From positions 248,001-312,000 of the forward strand of contig QEVO01000002.1 in NCBI GenBank assembly GCA_003577275.1: 64,000 bases of DNA, in the 5' to 3' direction. Source of the stretch: Pseudomonadota bacterium. GTDB taxonomy: Bacteria > Pseudomonadota > Alphaproteobacteria > Sphingomonadales > Govanellaceae. The position numbers and the translations under genes were made by a program. The notes under the pieces are model-generated. The model saw only the letters and a program-made list of their open reading frames with translations. It did not search any database and was not told the DNA's origin. Shown piece after piece: positions 34,746 to 43,272 of this stretch (the first letter of the stretch is position 1; each line of letters opens with the position of its first letter).

Positions 34746-37700
34746 ATGACTATTGAAGCCGAGGCTAGAAGCACCTTAGGCACGTTACGCTTCAAGGTTG
34801 AGGGCTTGGATTGTCAGAACGAAGTTCGGATGCTTCGTGCCGCGGTCGGTCCCGTCGTCGGTGGCGAGGACAAGTTGTCGTTCGACACCAAGGGCGGTGT
34901 CATGGAGGTCGCGGGCCTGACCGCTCCGGCACTCGATACCATTGAGCAGGCGGTCGCTACCACTGGAATGAGGGCACAATTGCTGGCTGAGCTGGATAAG
35001 TCCTCCGCGTCGGCGTGGCTGTTCAAGGTCGAGGGCCTCGATTGCAAAAACGAGGTCGCGATGCTCAAGCGCGAAATCGGCCCTCTGGTTGGCGGTGAGG
35101 ACTGGCTCGCCTTCGACACAGCAAAGGGGTTGATGACGGTCGCGCCTCAGCACCGTGCCTCGATCGACGAACTCGTGAGCGGCATCTCAAGAACCGGGAT
35201 GTCAGGCTCTCTCATCCAGGATGGTTCGGCCGAAACCATGCTCCTGCGTGTGCGCGGCCTCGACTGCAAGAATGAGGTGGCTGCTCTGACCAGGGAACTG
35301 GGACCGCTCGTTGGCGAGGATAAGCTCGCCTTCGACACTTCGCAGGGTGCGATGACCATTGCACCTCAGAGCGGGACAACCCTCCAAGAGATCGAACAGG
35401 CGGTCGCGCGAACCGGGATGCGGGCTGAGCTGTGGACAGCGCCGGCGGTTGCTGAGCAGGCAACCTGCGATGCCGCAGGATCCGCGTGCGGTTGCGCGAC
35501 CAACGTGAAGGAAGCCCTCAGCCCGCCGCCGATCAATCTGCCTGGCGGCGTTGTCTATCGAATCCATGGCATGGATTGTGCCGACGAGATCGCCGCCCTG
35601 AAGCGCGAAGTCGGCCCGCTCGTTGGTGAGGACAAGCTCGCTTTCGACCTTCTTAACGGCCGCATGTCGATCGACATGGCGCCTGACGCCGCCTTGGAGG
35701 CCAAGATCGAGAAGGCCGTTGTACGCGCCGGCCTGCAGGCGGAGCCCTGGACCGAGGGCGCCACCAGCGAAGGGGCACGGGCAGAAGAGCGGCGCAGACG
35801 CATTCAATCATGGCTGACTGCTGCGAGCGGCCTGTTCGTCGCGATCGGATTTGCGGTTCACGCCTGGGTCGGAGGTGGAATCATCGCGGCCTTCGAGGCA
35901 GGCGAACATGGTGCAGGTGCAACGCCGCTGCTAAGCGTCATTCTCTATACGCTCGCCGCGCTTTGTGCTGTGCGTTACGTGGCCCCGAAGGCTTGGCTCG
36001 CGGCCAGGCGCCTGCGTCCCGACATGAACCTCCTGATGGTGATCGCCGTCGTGGGTGCGATCGGAATTGGCGCTTGGTTCGAAGCCGCAACGGTTTCGTT
36101 CTTCTTCGCGCTCGCCCTTGCTCTCGAGGCCTGGAGCCTCGGCCGAGCGCGGCGGGCCGTGGCGGCCCTGATGGAGCTCGCGCCGCCGACCGCGCGCATC
36201 ATGCTTGAAGACGGCACGGAGAGAGACGTGCCGGCAGCCGAAGTCCGTGTCGGTTCGCACATCATTATTCGACCTGGCGATAAAGTACCGCTCGACGGCC
36301 GTGTGGCCGCCGGAGAGAGTGAGGTCAACCAGGCACCGATCACCGGCGAAAGCGTCCCGGTCTTCAAATCGGAAGGAGACGACGTTTTTGCAGGCACCAT
36401 CAACGGCGAAGGCGCGCTGGACGTCGTGACCACCAAGGCGTCAAGCGATACCACGCTCGCGCAGATCATCCGCATGGTCGGCTCCGCGCAGGGCCGGCGG
36501 GCTCCCAGCGAGCAGTGGGTCGAGAAATTTGCACGCGTCTATACGCCCGTCGTTATGGCGCTCGCGATAGCCGTTTTTTTGGTGCCGCCGCTGTTGCTCG
36601 GTGGTGGCTGGGAGGTTTGGTTCTATCGCGCCCTCGTATTGCTCGTGATCGCCTGCCCCTGCGCCCTTGTCATCTCGACGCCCGTGACCATTGTGGCTGC
36701 CCTTGCGGGAGCTGCGAAGCAGGGCGTGTTGGTGAAAGGCGGCGTCCATCTCGAGACGCCGGCGCGCTTGAAAGCAATCGCCATGGACAAGACGGGGACG
36801 CTCACCGAAGGACGTCCTCAGGTCGTGGAGATCTTGGCGCTCGGCAGCCGAAACGAGGATGACCTTCTTCGGTTAGCAGCAGCCCTCGAGGCGCGCAGCG
36901 AGCACCCCATCGCCCGCGCTATTTTGGCGAGGGCAACAGAAAACGGCATTGCCGCACAACCGGCCGAGGCCGTCCAGGCCATCACGGGTCGCGGCATGAC
37001 CGGCCGCGTCTCCGGTCGCGAAGTCTGGCTTGGGTCACGCCGCTACCTCGATGAACGCGCGGTCGGCTCACCGGCCATCCTGGAACGCGCCGACACACTT
37101 TCCGGCGCTGGCCGGACCATTGTCGCCGTTGGCGACGGCCAGGAAGTCTGGGGACTGATCGCTGTTGCCGATGCTGTGAGGGCTGAAGCCAAGGATATCG
37201 TCACCGCGCTGCATCGGGCGGGCGTGGAAAAAGTGGTGATGCTGACAGGCGACAATCGGGCCACCGCCGAGGCGATTGCCAAGCAGACCGGCATTGATGA
37301 AGTTCGCGCGGAACTTCTGCCCGGCGACAAGGTCACGGCCGTCGAGGACCTGGTTCGGCGCTATGGCGTCGTCGCCATGGTGGGTGACGGGGTCAATGAC
37401 GCCCCTGCCATGGGCCGCGCCAATCTCGGCATTGCCATGGGCGCAATGGGGAGCGACGCAGCCATCGAAACGGCAGACGTCGCCCTGATGTCGGACGACC
37501 TCTCCAGACTTCCCTGGCTCGTGCGCCATTCACGAGCCACGCTCGCCGTCATTCGGCAGAATATCGCCTTCTCGATCGCCGTGAAGCTGTTGTTCACAGT
37601 GCTGACGGTGATCGGTCTCGCATCCCTTTGGGGCGCGATCGCCGCCGATGTTGGGGCCTCCCTGCTGGTCGTTCTCAACGGTTTGCGGCTCCTCAATCGG

Positions 37701-37799
37701 GAACAGCGCCAGAGAGATGGTGGCCCAGTCGGCGGCGCAAAGGTTCGAGCACAGGAGCGCCAGCATTCCACTGTGGCTCGCCCTGCAACTGCGCATTGA
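34746..37799 (+). CDS. P1B-type heavy-metal ATPase with four N-terminal metal-binding repeats
   Basis: 1017 aa. Four tandem HMA-like repeats carry GLDCQNE (C23), GLDCKNE (C100), GLDCKNE (C174) and GMDCADE (C278): each has CxxE instead of the usual CxxC. A cysteine cluster CDAAGSACGC (241-250) separates repeats 3 and 4. The core is complete: TGES actuator loop, CPC in VIACPCALVIS, the phosphorylated DKTGTLTEG, SEHPIARAI and GDGVNDAPAMG. CPC plus CxxE-type domains point to Zn/Cd/Pb export (CadA/ZntA/PbrA type) from the cytoplasm. It follows a MerR-type promoter and is the main exporter of the cluster. Confidence 0.93.
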   Translation: MTIEAEARSTLGTLRFKVEGLDCQNEVRMLRAAVGPVVGGEDKLSFDTKGGVMEVAGLTAPALDTIEQAVATTGMRAQLLAELDKSSASAWLFKVEGLDCKNEVAMLKREIGPLVGGEDWLAFDTAKGLMTVAPQHRASIDELVSGISRTGMSGSLIQDGSAETMLLRVRGLDCKNEVAALTRELGPLVGEDKLAFDTSQGAMTIAPQSGTTLQEIEQAVARTGMRAELWTAPAVAEQATCDAAGSACGCATNVKEALSPPPINLPGGVVYRIHGMDCADEIAALKREVGPLVGEDKLAFDLLNGRMSIDMAPDAALEAKIEKAVVRAGLQAEPWTEGATSEGARAEERRRRIQSWLTAASGLFVAIGFAVHAWVGGGIIAAFEAGEHGAGATPLLSVILYTLAALCAVRYVAPKAWLAARRLRPDMNLLMVIAVVGAIGIGAWFEAATVSFFFALALALEAWSLGRARRAVAALMELAPPTARIMLEDGTERDVPAAEVRVGSHIIIRPGDKVPLDGRVAAGESEVNQAPITGESVPVFKSEGDDVFAGTINGEGALDVVTTKASSDTTLAQIIRMVGSAQGRRAPSEQWVEKFARVYTPVVMALAIAVFLVPPLLLGGGWEVWFYRALVLLVIACPCALVISTPVTIVAALAGAAKQGVLVKGGVHLETPARLKAIAMDKTGTLTEGRPQVVEILALGSRNEDDLLRLAAALEARSEHPIARAILARATENGIAAQPAEAVQAITGRGMTGRVSGREVWLGSRRYLDERAVGSPAILERADTLSGAGRTIVAVGDGQEVWGLIAVADAVRAEAKDIVTALHRAGVEKVVMLTGDNRATAEAIAKQTGIDEVRAELLPGDKVTAVEDLVRRYGVVAMVGDGVNDAPAMGRANLGIAMGAMGSDAAIETADVALMSDDLSRLPWLVRHSRATLAVIRQNIAFSIAVKLLFTVLTVIGLASLWGAIAADVGASLLVVLNGLRLLNREQRQRDGGPVGGAKVRAQERQHSTVARPATAH

Positions 37800-37805
37800 G
37801 CCAAT

Positions 37806-37834
37806 AGCGGCCGCCCTGTATTGGGGCGGCCGCT
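37806..37834 (+). other. Intercistronic perfect hairpin
   Basis: AGCGGCCGCCC (37806-37816) pairs perfectly with GGGCGGCCGCT (37824-37834) around a 7-nt loop, seven nt after the ATPase stop. There is no T-run, so it more likely stabilises the upstream mRNA or reduces read-through to lspA than terminates fully. Confidence 0.55.
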
Positions 37835-37880
37835 GACGACAGAAATGCCGATCAGAACCCGAAGAACACAAGGAATCATC

Positions 37881-38405
37881 GTGGCCGAACGCTCCGCTAG
37901 AAATATCGCGATATGGGTTGGCGGCGCATTTGTGGCCGCGCTTCTTTTCGACGTTGCTACGAAGTGGTTGATCATAAATGCCGTCATGGTCCCGCCACGC
38001 GTGATCGAGGTTGTGCCCTTTTTCAACCTGACGCTCGGCTTCAACACCGGAGTCAGCTTCGGGATGTTCCAAGATGTCTTCCTCGAGCATCCGTTGGTGT
38101 TGGCCGGGATCAAAGTGGCGATCACGGTCGGTCTTCTCGTTTGGGCAATGCGGACCCGCAGGACCATTGAAGCAACGGCTCTCGGTTTGATCGCCGGCGG
38201 CGCCGCCGGCAACATCGTTGACCGCGTGCATCAAGGCGCGGTGACAGACTTTCTCGATTTTCACATAGGCAACTGGCATTGGCCGACCTTCAACATGGCG
38301 GATGTTGCAATCAGCATTGGCGTCGCGCTGCTCCTGGCTGGATCGCTTTTTTCGACCCAACCGGTGCTTCGCACGCAGGAGCCGCTTAGCAACGGGAAGC
38401 GCTGA
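37881..38405 (+). CDS. lspA: Signal peptidase II-like (LspA/PbrC-like)
   Basis: 174 aa from GTG 37881, with AAGGA 7 nt upstream; ATG 37845 in the same frame is possible. Signatures of lipoprotein signal peptidase are present: DVATKWL, NTGVSFGMF, and the two catalytic aspartates in GNIVDRVHQG and FNMADVAIS. In the Cupriavidus pbr operon PbrC is an LspA homologue accompanying the lead exporter and a phosphatase. Its presence next to a P1B ATPase and UppP recalls that system; it might also process a secreted lipoprotein. Confidence 0.87.
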   Translation: MAERSARNIAIWVGGAFVAALLFDVATKWLIINAVMVPPRVIEVVPFFNLTLGFNTGVSFGMFQDVFLEHPLVLAGIKVAITVGLLVWAMRTRRTIEATALGLIAGGAAGNIVDRVHQGAVTDFLDFHIGNWHWPTFNMADVAISIGVALLLAGSLFSTQPVLRTQEPLSNGKR

Positions 38406-38407
38406 GC

Positions 38408-39142
38408 ATGGCGGCGCTGGAAATATCGTTGCTCGGGCTGGCGACAGCGGCCGCTGCCGGCGCTATCTCCTTCCTTTCACCCTGCGTCCTGCCGCTCGTG
38501 CCGGGCTACCTGTCCTATGTCGCTGGTGGCGCCGGCACGACCGGCAGCAGTGATGCGGTATCCCGGCTTCACATCTTCCGCCCTGCGCTGCTGTTCGTGC
38601 TCGGGTTCACGACCATATTCGTGCTGCTTGGAGTCAGCGCGATGGCCCTCGGCGGCCTTCTCCAACGCTTCCAGATGGAAACCAACCTGATCGGCGGAGC
38701 TCTGGTCATTGTCTTCGGTTTGGCGATGACGGGGCTCCTTCGCCTCCCGATACTCATGACCGACCGCCGATGGAACGGACCGCGCCAGGTCAATGGACCG
38801 GTCGGCGCCTTCCTGCTGGGTGTCGCCTTTGCCTTCGGCTGGACGCCCTGCATTGGCCCGGTATTGGGCTCCATCCTCACGGTAACCGCGACGTCATCAG
38901 GCAACGGCGCGATTCTTCTCGGAACTTACGGCCTCGGCCTCGGTGTGCCGTTTCTCCTCACGGCCCTCTTCATGGGAAACGCGGCAGCCGCATTGAAGCG
39001 CATGCGCCGCGTCGGTGCCGCGCTGAACATCGGCGGTGGTGCGGTCATGATCGGCGTCGGCGTTTTGATGATGACCGGGAGGTTGCAGGAGATCGCCATT
39101 TGGATGCTGATGACGTTTCCGATGCTGGGAGCGATCGGTTGA
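38408..39142 (+). CDS. ccdA: CcdA/DsbD-like thiol-disulfide membrane transporter
   Basis: 244 aa, two nt after the lspA stop, so part of the same transcript. The CcdA signature is clear: FLSPCVLPLVPGYLSYVAG and FGWTPCIGPVLGSIL, each with the reactive cysteine before a proline-rich turn, in a six-helix membrane protein. It transfers reducing equivalents across the inner membrane. Here it may keep periplasmic thiols reduced during Pb/Cd stress or support maturation of a metal-binding periplasmic protein (inference). Confidence 0.88.
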   Translation: MAALEISLLGLATAAAAGAISFLSPCVLPLVPGYLSYVAGGAGTTGSSDAVSRLHIFRPALLFVLGFTTIFVLLGVSAMALGGLLQRFQMETNLIGGALVIVFGLAMTGLLRLPILMTDRRWNGPRQVNGPVGAFLLGVAFAFGWTPCIGPVLGSILTVTATSSGNGAILLGTYGLGLGVPFLLTALFMGNAAAALKRMRRVGAALNIGGGAVMIGVGVLMMTGRLQEIAIWMLMTFPMLGAIG

Positions 39143-39260
39143 GGGACTCGCTGGCTGCCGCGAATTGCTGCGACTCGTCAGTCGGCTTCAGAACCCCCGC
39201 CGAACTTTGGCGCGTGATTCATCGGGGCGCGCCCGCGCCGCGCAACAACCGGGAGCCAGA

Positions 39261-40133
39261 ATGACGGGAGCGTGTACTCAAGGCGTCGACACCGGATTCG
39301 TGGCGCTAGGCTATGGCAAGGTCGCCCTGCTCGGACTTGTCCAAGGCATCACCGAGTTGCTACCGATCTCTTCGACCGCCCATATGCGGATCGTGCCTGC
39401 GCTGCTCGGTTGGCAGGATCCTGGCTCAGCCTTTTCAGCCGCCATGCAGCTTGCAGCGCTTACTGCAGTCGTCAGTTATTTCTGGAGCGACGTGAGCCAA
39501 CTAGCCACCAATTCGCTGCGTGCCGTCGCAAATCGGGATTTCCGAGATCGACACTTCCGCTTCTCGGTCGGAATTCTCCTTGCCACGATCCCGATCGGTA
39601 TTGCCGGCCTTTCCTTGTCTGGAGCGTTGAACGCGTGCGGCTCGCCGCTTCGTACTCTCGAAGTCATCGGCTGGGCGTGCATCGTCATGGCTGTCCTCCT
39701 GGCGCTCGCGGAGATTTTTGCCCGGCACCGACGAACGCTTGAGAACACATCGGCCATCGATGCAATGATCGTGGGAATTGCTCAAATCGGAGCGCTGATT
39801 CCTGGCGTTTCGCGTTCAGGCTCGACTTTGACTGCGGCGCTCGCCCTCGGCCTGAAGCGAGAGGAGGCGGCGCGGTTCTCATTCCTTCTTGGCCTGCCGG
39901 CAATCGCCCTGGCTGGCTTCAAGGAGCTCTGGGAACTCCACAAAGTGCAGCTTTCCGCCGACGGCTGGTCACTACTTCTTGTCGGGCTCGTCGTGGCTTC
40001 TATTTCCGCGTTCTGTGCGATTTGGGGGCTGATGCGCGTTCTCGAGCGTTTTTCCGCCTGGCCGTTTGTTATTTACCGAGGTGTTCTCGGTATCGTACTC
40101 ATCTGGGCGGTTGCTTTGGGCTATTTCACTTGA
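39261..40133 (+). CDS. uppP: Undecaprenyl-diphosphate phosphatase (UppP/PbrB-like)
   Basis: 290 aa from ATG 39261, with GGGAG 6 nt upstream. Motifs GLVQGITELLPISSTAH (Glu-rich site) and PGVSRSGST (phosphate-binding) are both intact in a multi-helix membrane protein. UppP releases inorganic phosphate from undecaprenyl diphosphate. In lead resistance, the PbrB homologue supplies periplasmic phosphate that precipitates exported Pb(II). With the ATPase and LspA here, a pbr-like detoxification route is likely. Confidence 0.9.
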   Translation: MTGACTQGVDTGFVALGYGKVALLGLVQGITELLPISSTAHMRIVPALLGWQDPGSAFSAAMQLAALTAVVSYFWSDVSQLATNSLRAVANRDFRDRHFRFSVGILLATIPIGIAGLSLSGALNACGSPLRTLEVIGWACIVMAVLLALAEIFARHRRTLENTSAIDAMIVGIAQIGALIPGVSRSGSTLTAALALGLKREEAARFSFLLGLPAIALAGFKELWELHKVQLSADGWSLLLVGLVVASISAFCAIWGLMRVLERFSAWPFVIYRGVLGIVLIWAVALGYFT

Positions 40134-40156
40134 GATGCAAAATATCGGAAACGTGT

Positions 40157-40813
40157 ATGAGTGAAAAACAACAAGAAGAAGGTGAAATCGAGCTTGACGC
40201 GAGCAATGCCGCCGAACGCAGGACTCTTATCTGGGTTCTTGCCATAAACTTCTTGCAGGTGATCGTGGCCGGTGTCGTCGGCGTTATCGCAGACTCGACA
40301 GGTCTCTTGGGTGCCGCCCTGGATAATTTGGGAGATGCCGGCGTTTATGCCGTCAGCCTTTATGCCGTCGGCCGGACGATCGTGGCAAAGGTGCGAGTGG
40401 CGCGTCTTTCGGGTTTGCTTCTGATCGCCTTTGGACTTGCATTGTTCGTGGAGGTGCTTCGCCGTTTCTTCGTGGGTGCCGAGCCAATCGGCCTCGCCAT
40501 GATCGTCACGGCTCTCGCCAATGCCGCGCTGAATGTAGTTTGCTTAAAACTGCTGCGGTCGCATCGGGATCGAGGTGTGCATCTCAAAGCGTCCTGGATC
40601 TTTACGACGAACGATATGCTGGCGAACGCCGGCATTGTCGCGTCGGGTGCCGCGGTCATGTTCTTCGCGTCCCCGCTGCCTGACCTAATCATCGGGTTGC
40701 TGGTTGGCGGCATCGTGCTCAAGGGTGGCTGGAATATCCTGAAGGAGGCGCACGATGCAATAGGTGATGGCTCGTCGCGGCCCAAGGGCCAGTCTAGTCC
40801 CGAGAACGACTGA
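40157..40813 (+). CDS. Cation diffusion facilitator-like transporter
   Basis: 218 aa from ATG 40157. Six hydrophobic segments with CDF-like placing: DSTGLLGAALDNLGDAGVYA in TM2 and TTNDMLANAG in TM5. The metal-site HxxxD pairs of zinc CDFs are replaced by D-N-L-G-D and N-D-M-L-A-N, so specificity may differ from zinc (Co, Fe or Pb possible). The C-terminal cytosolic domain is short. It is the last gene of the metal cluster, just before the IS110 element. Confidence 0.8.
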   Translation: MSEKQQEEGEIELDASNAAERRTLIWVLAINFLQVIVAGVVGVIADSTGLLGAALDNLGDAGVYAVSLYAVGRTIVAKVRVARLSGLLLIAFGLALFVEVLRRFFVGAEPIGLAMIVTALANAALNVVCLKLLRSHRDRGVHLKASWIFTTNDMLANAGIVASGAAVMFFASPLPDLIIGLLVGGIVLKGGWNILKEAHDAIGDGSSRPKGQSSPEND

Positions 40814-40887
40814 AATAGTCGTAGTTTACAAAATGGTCTGTAGATTGGTTATGAGACGTGTCGACTCTTGATTCGGAGGAGTTCGGC

Positions 40888-41934
40888 ATGTCTCAAAGCT
40901 ATTATATTGGGCTGGATGTTTCCGCCCGAACAATCAATCTCTGCGTTGTCAACGCCGATGGGCAGGTAGCGCATGAACGAAAGCTTTCATCCAATCCGGA
41001 AGAGATTGCGCAGCATATCCTGTCGCTCCCGCTTCCAGTCGTCCGCGTCGGTCTCGAAGCAGGGATGCTGTCTCAGCACATTTATGGGCATTTAGCCGAA
41101 GCCGGCATTCCCATCGTGTGTGTAGAGACCCGGCACATGAAGGCGGCTCTCTCCGCGCAACTCAACAAGACCGACCGGCATGATGCGCGCGGAATCGCGC
41201 AGATGATGCGCGTCGGCCTCTTCAAACCCGTCCACGTCAAGACGCCGACAAGCCAGCGCCTTCGGACCGTCCTGACGGCCCGCCAACTCCTGCGAAACAA
41301 GCTCCAGGATGTTGAAAATGAAATCCGTGGTCTCATCCGAAACTTCGGATATCACCTCGGCAAAGTCACGGCGCGCGATTTCGAGCCGCGAGTACGGGAA
41401 CTGATCGCAGGAAGCGACCTACACATAGTCGCTGATACGCTCCTGTTGGCGCGGCGATCGCTGCGGGAGCAGTTCGGTCGGTTGGACGATTTGCTTGTCC
41501 GTCTCGCGCGGGACGACACTGTTTCGCGCCGGTTTATGACGGTGCCGGGGGTCGGCCCGCTCGTAGCGCTCATCTTCCGGGCAACGGTCGATGTCCCATC
41601 TCGCTTCACTCGGTCGCGAACCGTTGGTGCCCATTTTGGTCTGACGCCGCGCAAGCACCAATCCGGCGAAGTGGATCGCACCGGCCGCATTTCGAGATGG
41701 GGTGACGCCATGACGCGCAGCGCGCTCTACGAGGCAGCACAGGTGCTACTGACTCGCGTAAAACGCTGGTCCACCCTAAAGGCTTGGGCTGCTCAGGTCT
41801 CGCGACGTCGAGGCCACAAGAAGGCGATCGTCGCCCTCGCTCGCCGCATCGGTGTCATTCTGCATCGCATGTGGGTGGATGGAACTGAGTTCGACTGGGG
41901 TAAGCAGCCAGAGGCCGCCGCTCCTCTGACATAG
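40888..41934 (+). CDS. IS110-family transposase
   Basis: 348 aa from ATG 40888, with GGAGG 8 nt upstream. The N-terminal DEDD RuvC-like domain (YIGLDVSARTINLCV, GLEAGMLSQHIY, NKTDRHDARGIAQMM) and the C-terminal Transposase_20 (RFMTVPGVGPLVALIF, GAHFGLTPRKHQSG) are intact, so it may be active. IS110 elements lack classical inverted repeats, and I cannot fix the ends; 41935-42133 may contain the right non-coding end, where bridge-RNA-type sequences are expected. It marks the border between metal cargo and backbone. Confidence 0.92.
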   Translation: MSQSYYIGLDVSARTINLCVVNADGQVAHERKLSSNPEEIAQHILSLPLPVVRVGLEAGMLSQHIYGHLAEAGIPIVCVETRHMKAALSAQLNKTDRHDARGIAQMMRVGLFKPVHVKTPTSQRLRTVLTARQLLRNKLQDVENEIRGLIRNFGYHLGKVTARDFEPRVRELIAGSDLHIVADTLLLARRSLREQFGRLDDLLVRLARDDTVSRRFMTVPGVGPLVALIFRATVDVPSRFTRSRTVGAHFGLTPRKHQSGEVDRTGRISRWGDAMTRSALYEAAQVLLTRVKRWSTLKAWAAQVSRRRGHKKAIVALARRIGVILHRMWVDGTEFDWGKQPEAAAPLT

Positions 41935-42133
41935 GTTCGGTCAGGCGCAAGTCTGACTGAGGCGTCTCCCTGCGAGGGGACGAGGGACGGTGAGTTCGCA
42001 AATACGACTTGGCAGCGTCGGCATGTCCAACGCGAAGCCGCATTATAGATTGCTCCGCCGGCTCTTCTGATCCCATCCTGTGGCGGCCTCGTGCCGACCA
42101 CGAAGAGAAGCATGATCCTCGCGGGAATACGGC

Positions 42134-42352
42134 TCAAAGCTGATCGTCGGGCCGGACCAATTCCATGTGGCTGACGCCGAGGGCCTGAGCCAATTCATAA
42201 AGCGTGATCACGGTCGGGTTCCTCCGGCCGCGTTCAAGGCTGCTGAGATACTGTTGACTGAAACCGGAGCGCGCTTCGACCTCTTCCTGGGTCAGGCCTT
42301 TCTCCCGACGCAGGCGGGCGAAGTTCCGGCCGACCAATTTGCGCATATCCAT
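42134..42352 (-). CDS. XRE-family HTH regulator
   Basis: 72 aa, one HTH domain: NFARLRREKGLTQEEVEARS followed by GFSQQYLSSLERGRRNPTV. It is transcribed leftwards from the promoter region that also faces the rightward regulators at 42507 onwards. A 10-bp inverted repeat at 42370-42406 is a likely operator, so it may repress itself and the divergent transfer-control genes. It is similar in size to phage-type and C-protein-like repressors. Confidence 0.85.
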   Translation of the reverse strand: MDMRKLVGRNFARLRREKGLTQEEVEARSGFSQQYLSSLERGRRNPTVITLYELAQALGVSHMELVRPDDQL

Positions 42353-42369
42353 GCGCAGGAGGATCGTGA

Positions 42370-42406
42370 TTTACATACTTTGAGTTTATCAACTATAGTA
42401 TGTAAA
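42370..42406. promoter_or_regulatory. Divergent promoter/operator with 10-bp inverted repeat
   Basis: TTTACATACT (42370-42379) and AGTATGTAAA (42397-42406) are perfect inverted copies. On the plus strand TTTACA (42370-42375), 18 bp and TATAGT (42394-42399) form a promoter towards 42507. The arms overlap both promoter boxes, as expected for a repressor site. Confidence 0.7.
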
Positions 42407-42496
42407 TGAGCCAGCGGAGCGCGCGGGAAGCCTCGCTATCCGATTGGCCCGAATAGAGAAGCCGTAGTTCTGGCGTGCGCTGAGGTCCGAGTGGAG

Positions 42497-42514
42497 GTGA
42501 TCATGCATGATCAC
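42497..42514. promoter_or_regulatory. 18-bp perfect palindrome over the start of the second HTH gene
   Basis: GTGATCATG/CATGATCAC is fully symmetric and covers the start codon at 42507 and the end of its GGAGG ribosome site. A regulator bound here, or an RNA hairpin, would block expression of this gene; autorepression by its own HTH product is plausible. Confidence 0.6.
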
Positions 42515-42770
42515 CGCCCGACTGTCGCGGGCCGCACGCGCGCTGCTGGGTTGGACACAGGAGACGCTCGCTGACGAAGCCCGTGTATCACTGACCGCGC
42601 TCAAGCGCCTCGAGTCGGAGAGCGACTTGAAGGTCTACGAGAGCACGCGCGATCAGGTGCGCCGGGCATTTGAAGCGCATGGCATCGTCCTCTTGCAGTC
42701 CGACCAAGGTGAAGGGGTGATGCTCGTCCATGGCCGAAAAGCCGCCAGCGACATGCGGAAGAGAAAGTAG
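42507..42770 (+). CDS. Small XRE-like HTH regulator (QseC-like position)
   Basis: 87 aa. HTH: LSRAARALLGWTQETLADEA and VSLTALKRLESES. A GGAGG lies 9 nt upstream. It precedes the DUF2285 antiactivator-like gene in the same direction, the arrangement of qseC-qseM on ICEMlSym-type elements, where the HTH protein controls the antiactivator. Sequence identity to QseC cannot be judged here, so the name is by position only. A palindrome overlaps its own start codon. Confidence 0.78.
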   Translation: MITARLSRAARALLGWTQETLADEARVSLTALKRLESESDLKVYESTRDQVRRAFEAHGIVLLQSDQGEGVMLVHGRKAASDMRKRK

Positions 42771-42890
42771 CGCCGTTCCACGACGGCCAACCCGCGTTGC
42801 GAGCCAGCAGCCATACCAGTTGCCGTCGAAGTCGGGCTTGGTTAACGCCATGCCGACACGCAGGGGCTCTGTGATTCCAGGTGGGGCGTC

Positions 42891-43157
42891 GTGACCAAGG
42901 CAGACTTTCTCGAACGACCGCCGGAGAGCGCGTCGATCACCGACTATGATCGGGCGCACATGACGCTCTACCTCCGTCTCCTTGATGCCGCGTCGGACGG
43001 CGCTGCTTGGGAAGAGGCCGTGTCAATCCTGTTCGGCATAGACCCGGCCGCCGAACCGGAGCGGGCCCGCCGCATCCATGACAGCCATCTCGATCGTGCC
43101 AAATGGATGACCCAGCACGGCTACCGCGAGCTCGCACACGAGCACCCGCGTCGCTGA
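42891..43157 (+). CDS. qseM: DUF2285-type antiactivator-like protein (QseM-like)
   Basis: 88 aa from GTG 42891. The sequence (SITDYDRAHMTLYLRLLDAA, AVSILFGIDPAAEPERARRI, HDSHLDRAKWMTQHGY) is a short DUF2285-type HTH variant. On ICEMlSym, QseM of this family binds and inhibits the activators TraR and FseA, preventing excision and transfer in most cells. Its place between the small HTH gene and the frameshifted FseA-like gene supports the same role. Assignment rests on family and context. Confidence 0.75.
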   Translation: MTKADFLERPPESASITDYDRAHMTLYLRLLDAASDGAAWEEAVSILFGIDPAAEPERARRIHDSHLDRAKWMTQHGYRELAHEHPRR

Positions 43158-43272
43158 TGCGGGGGTGATGCCGCAGCGGCATCGCCCGTTTCCATTTCTC
43201 CGGCTTCCGCTTGCGCTTGCGTGGCGGAATCCTGCGTAGCGAAGCTGCTGCAGGTTTGCTGGCGGAGGATTC

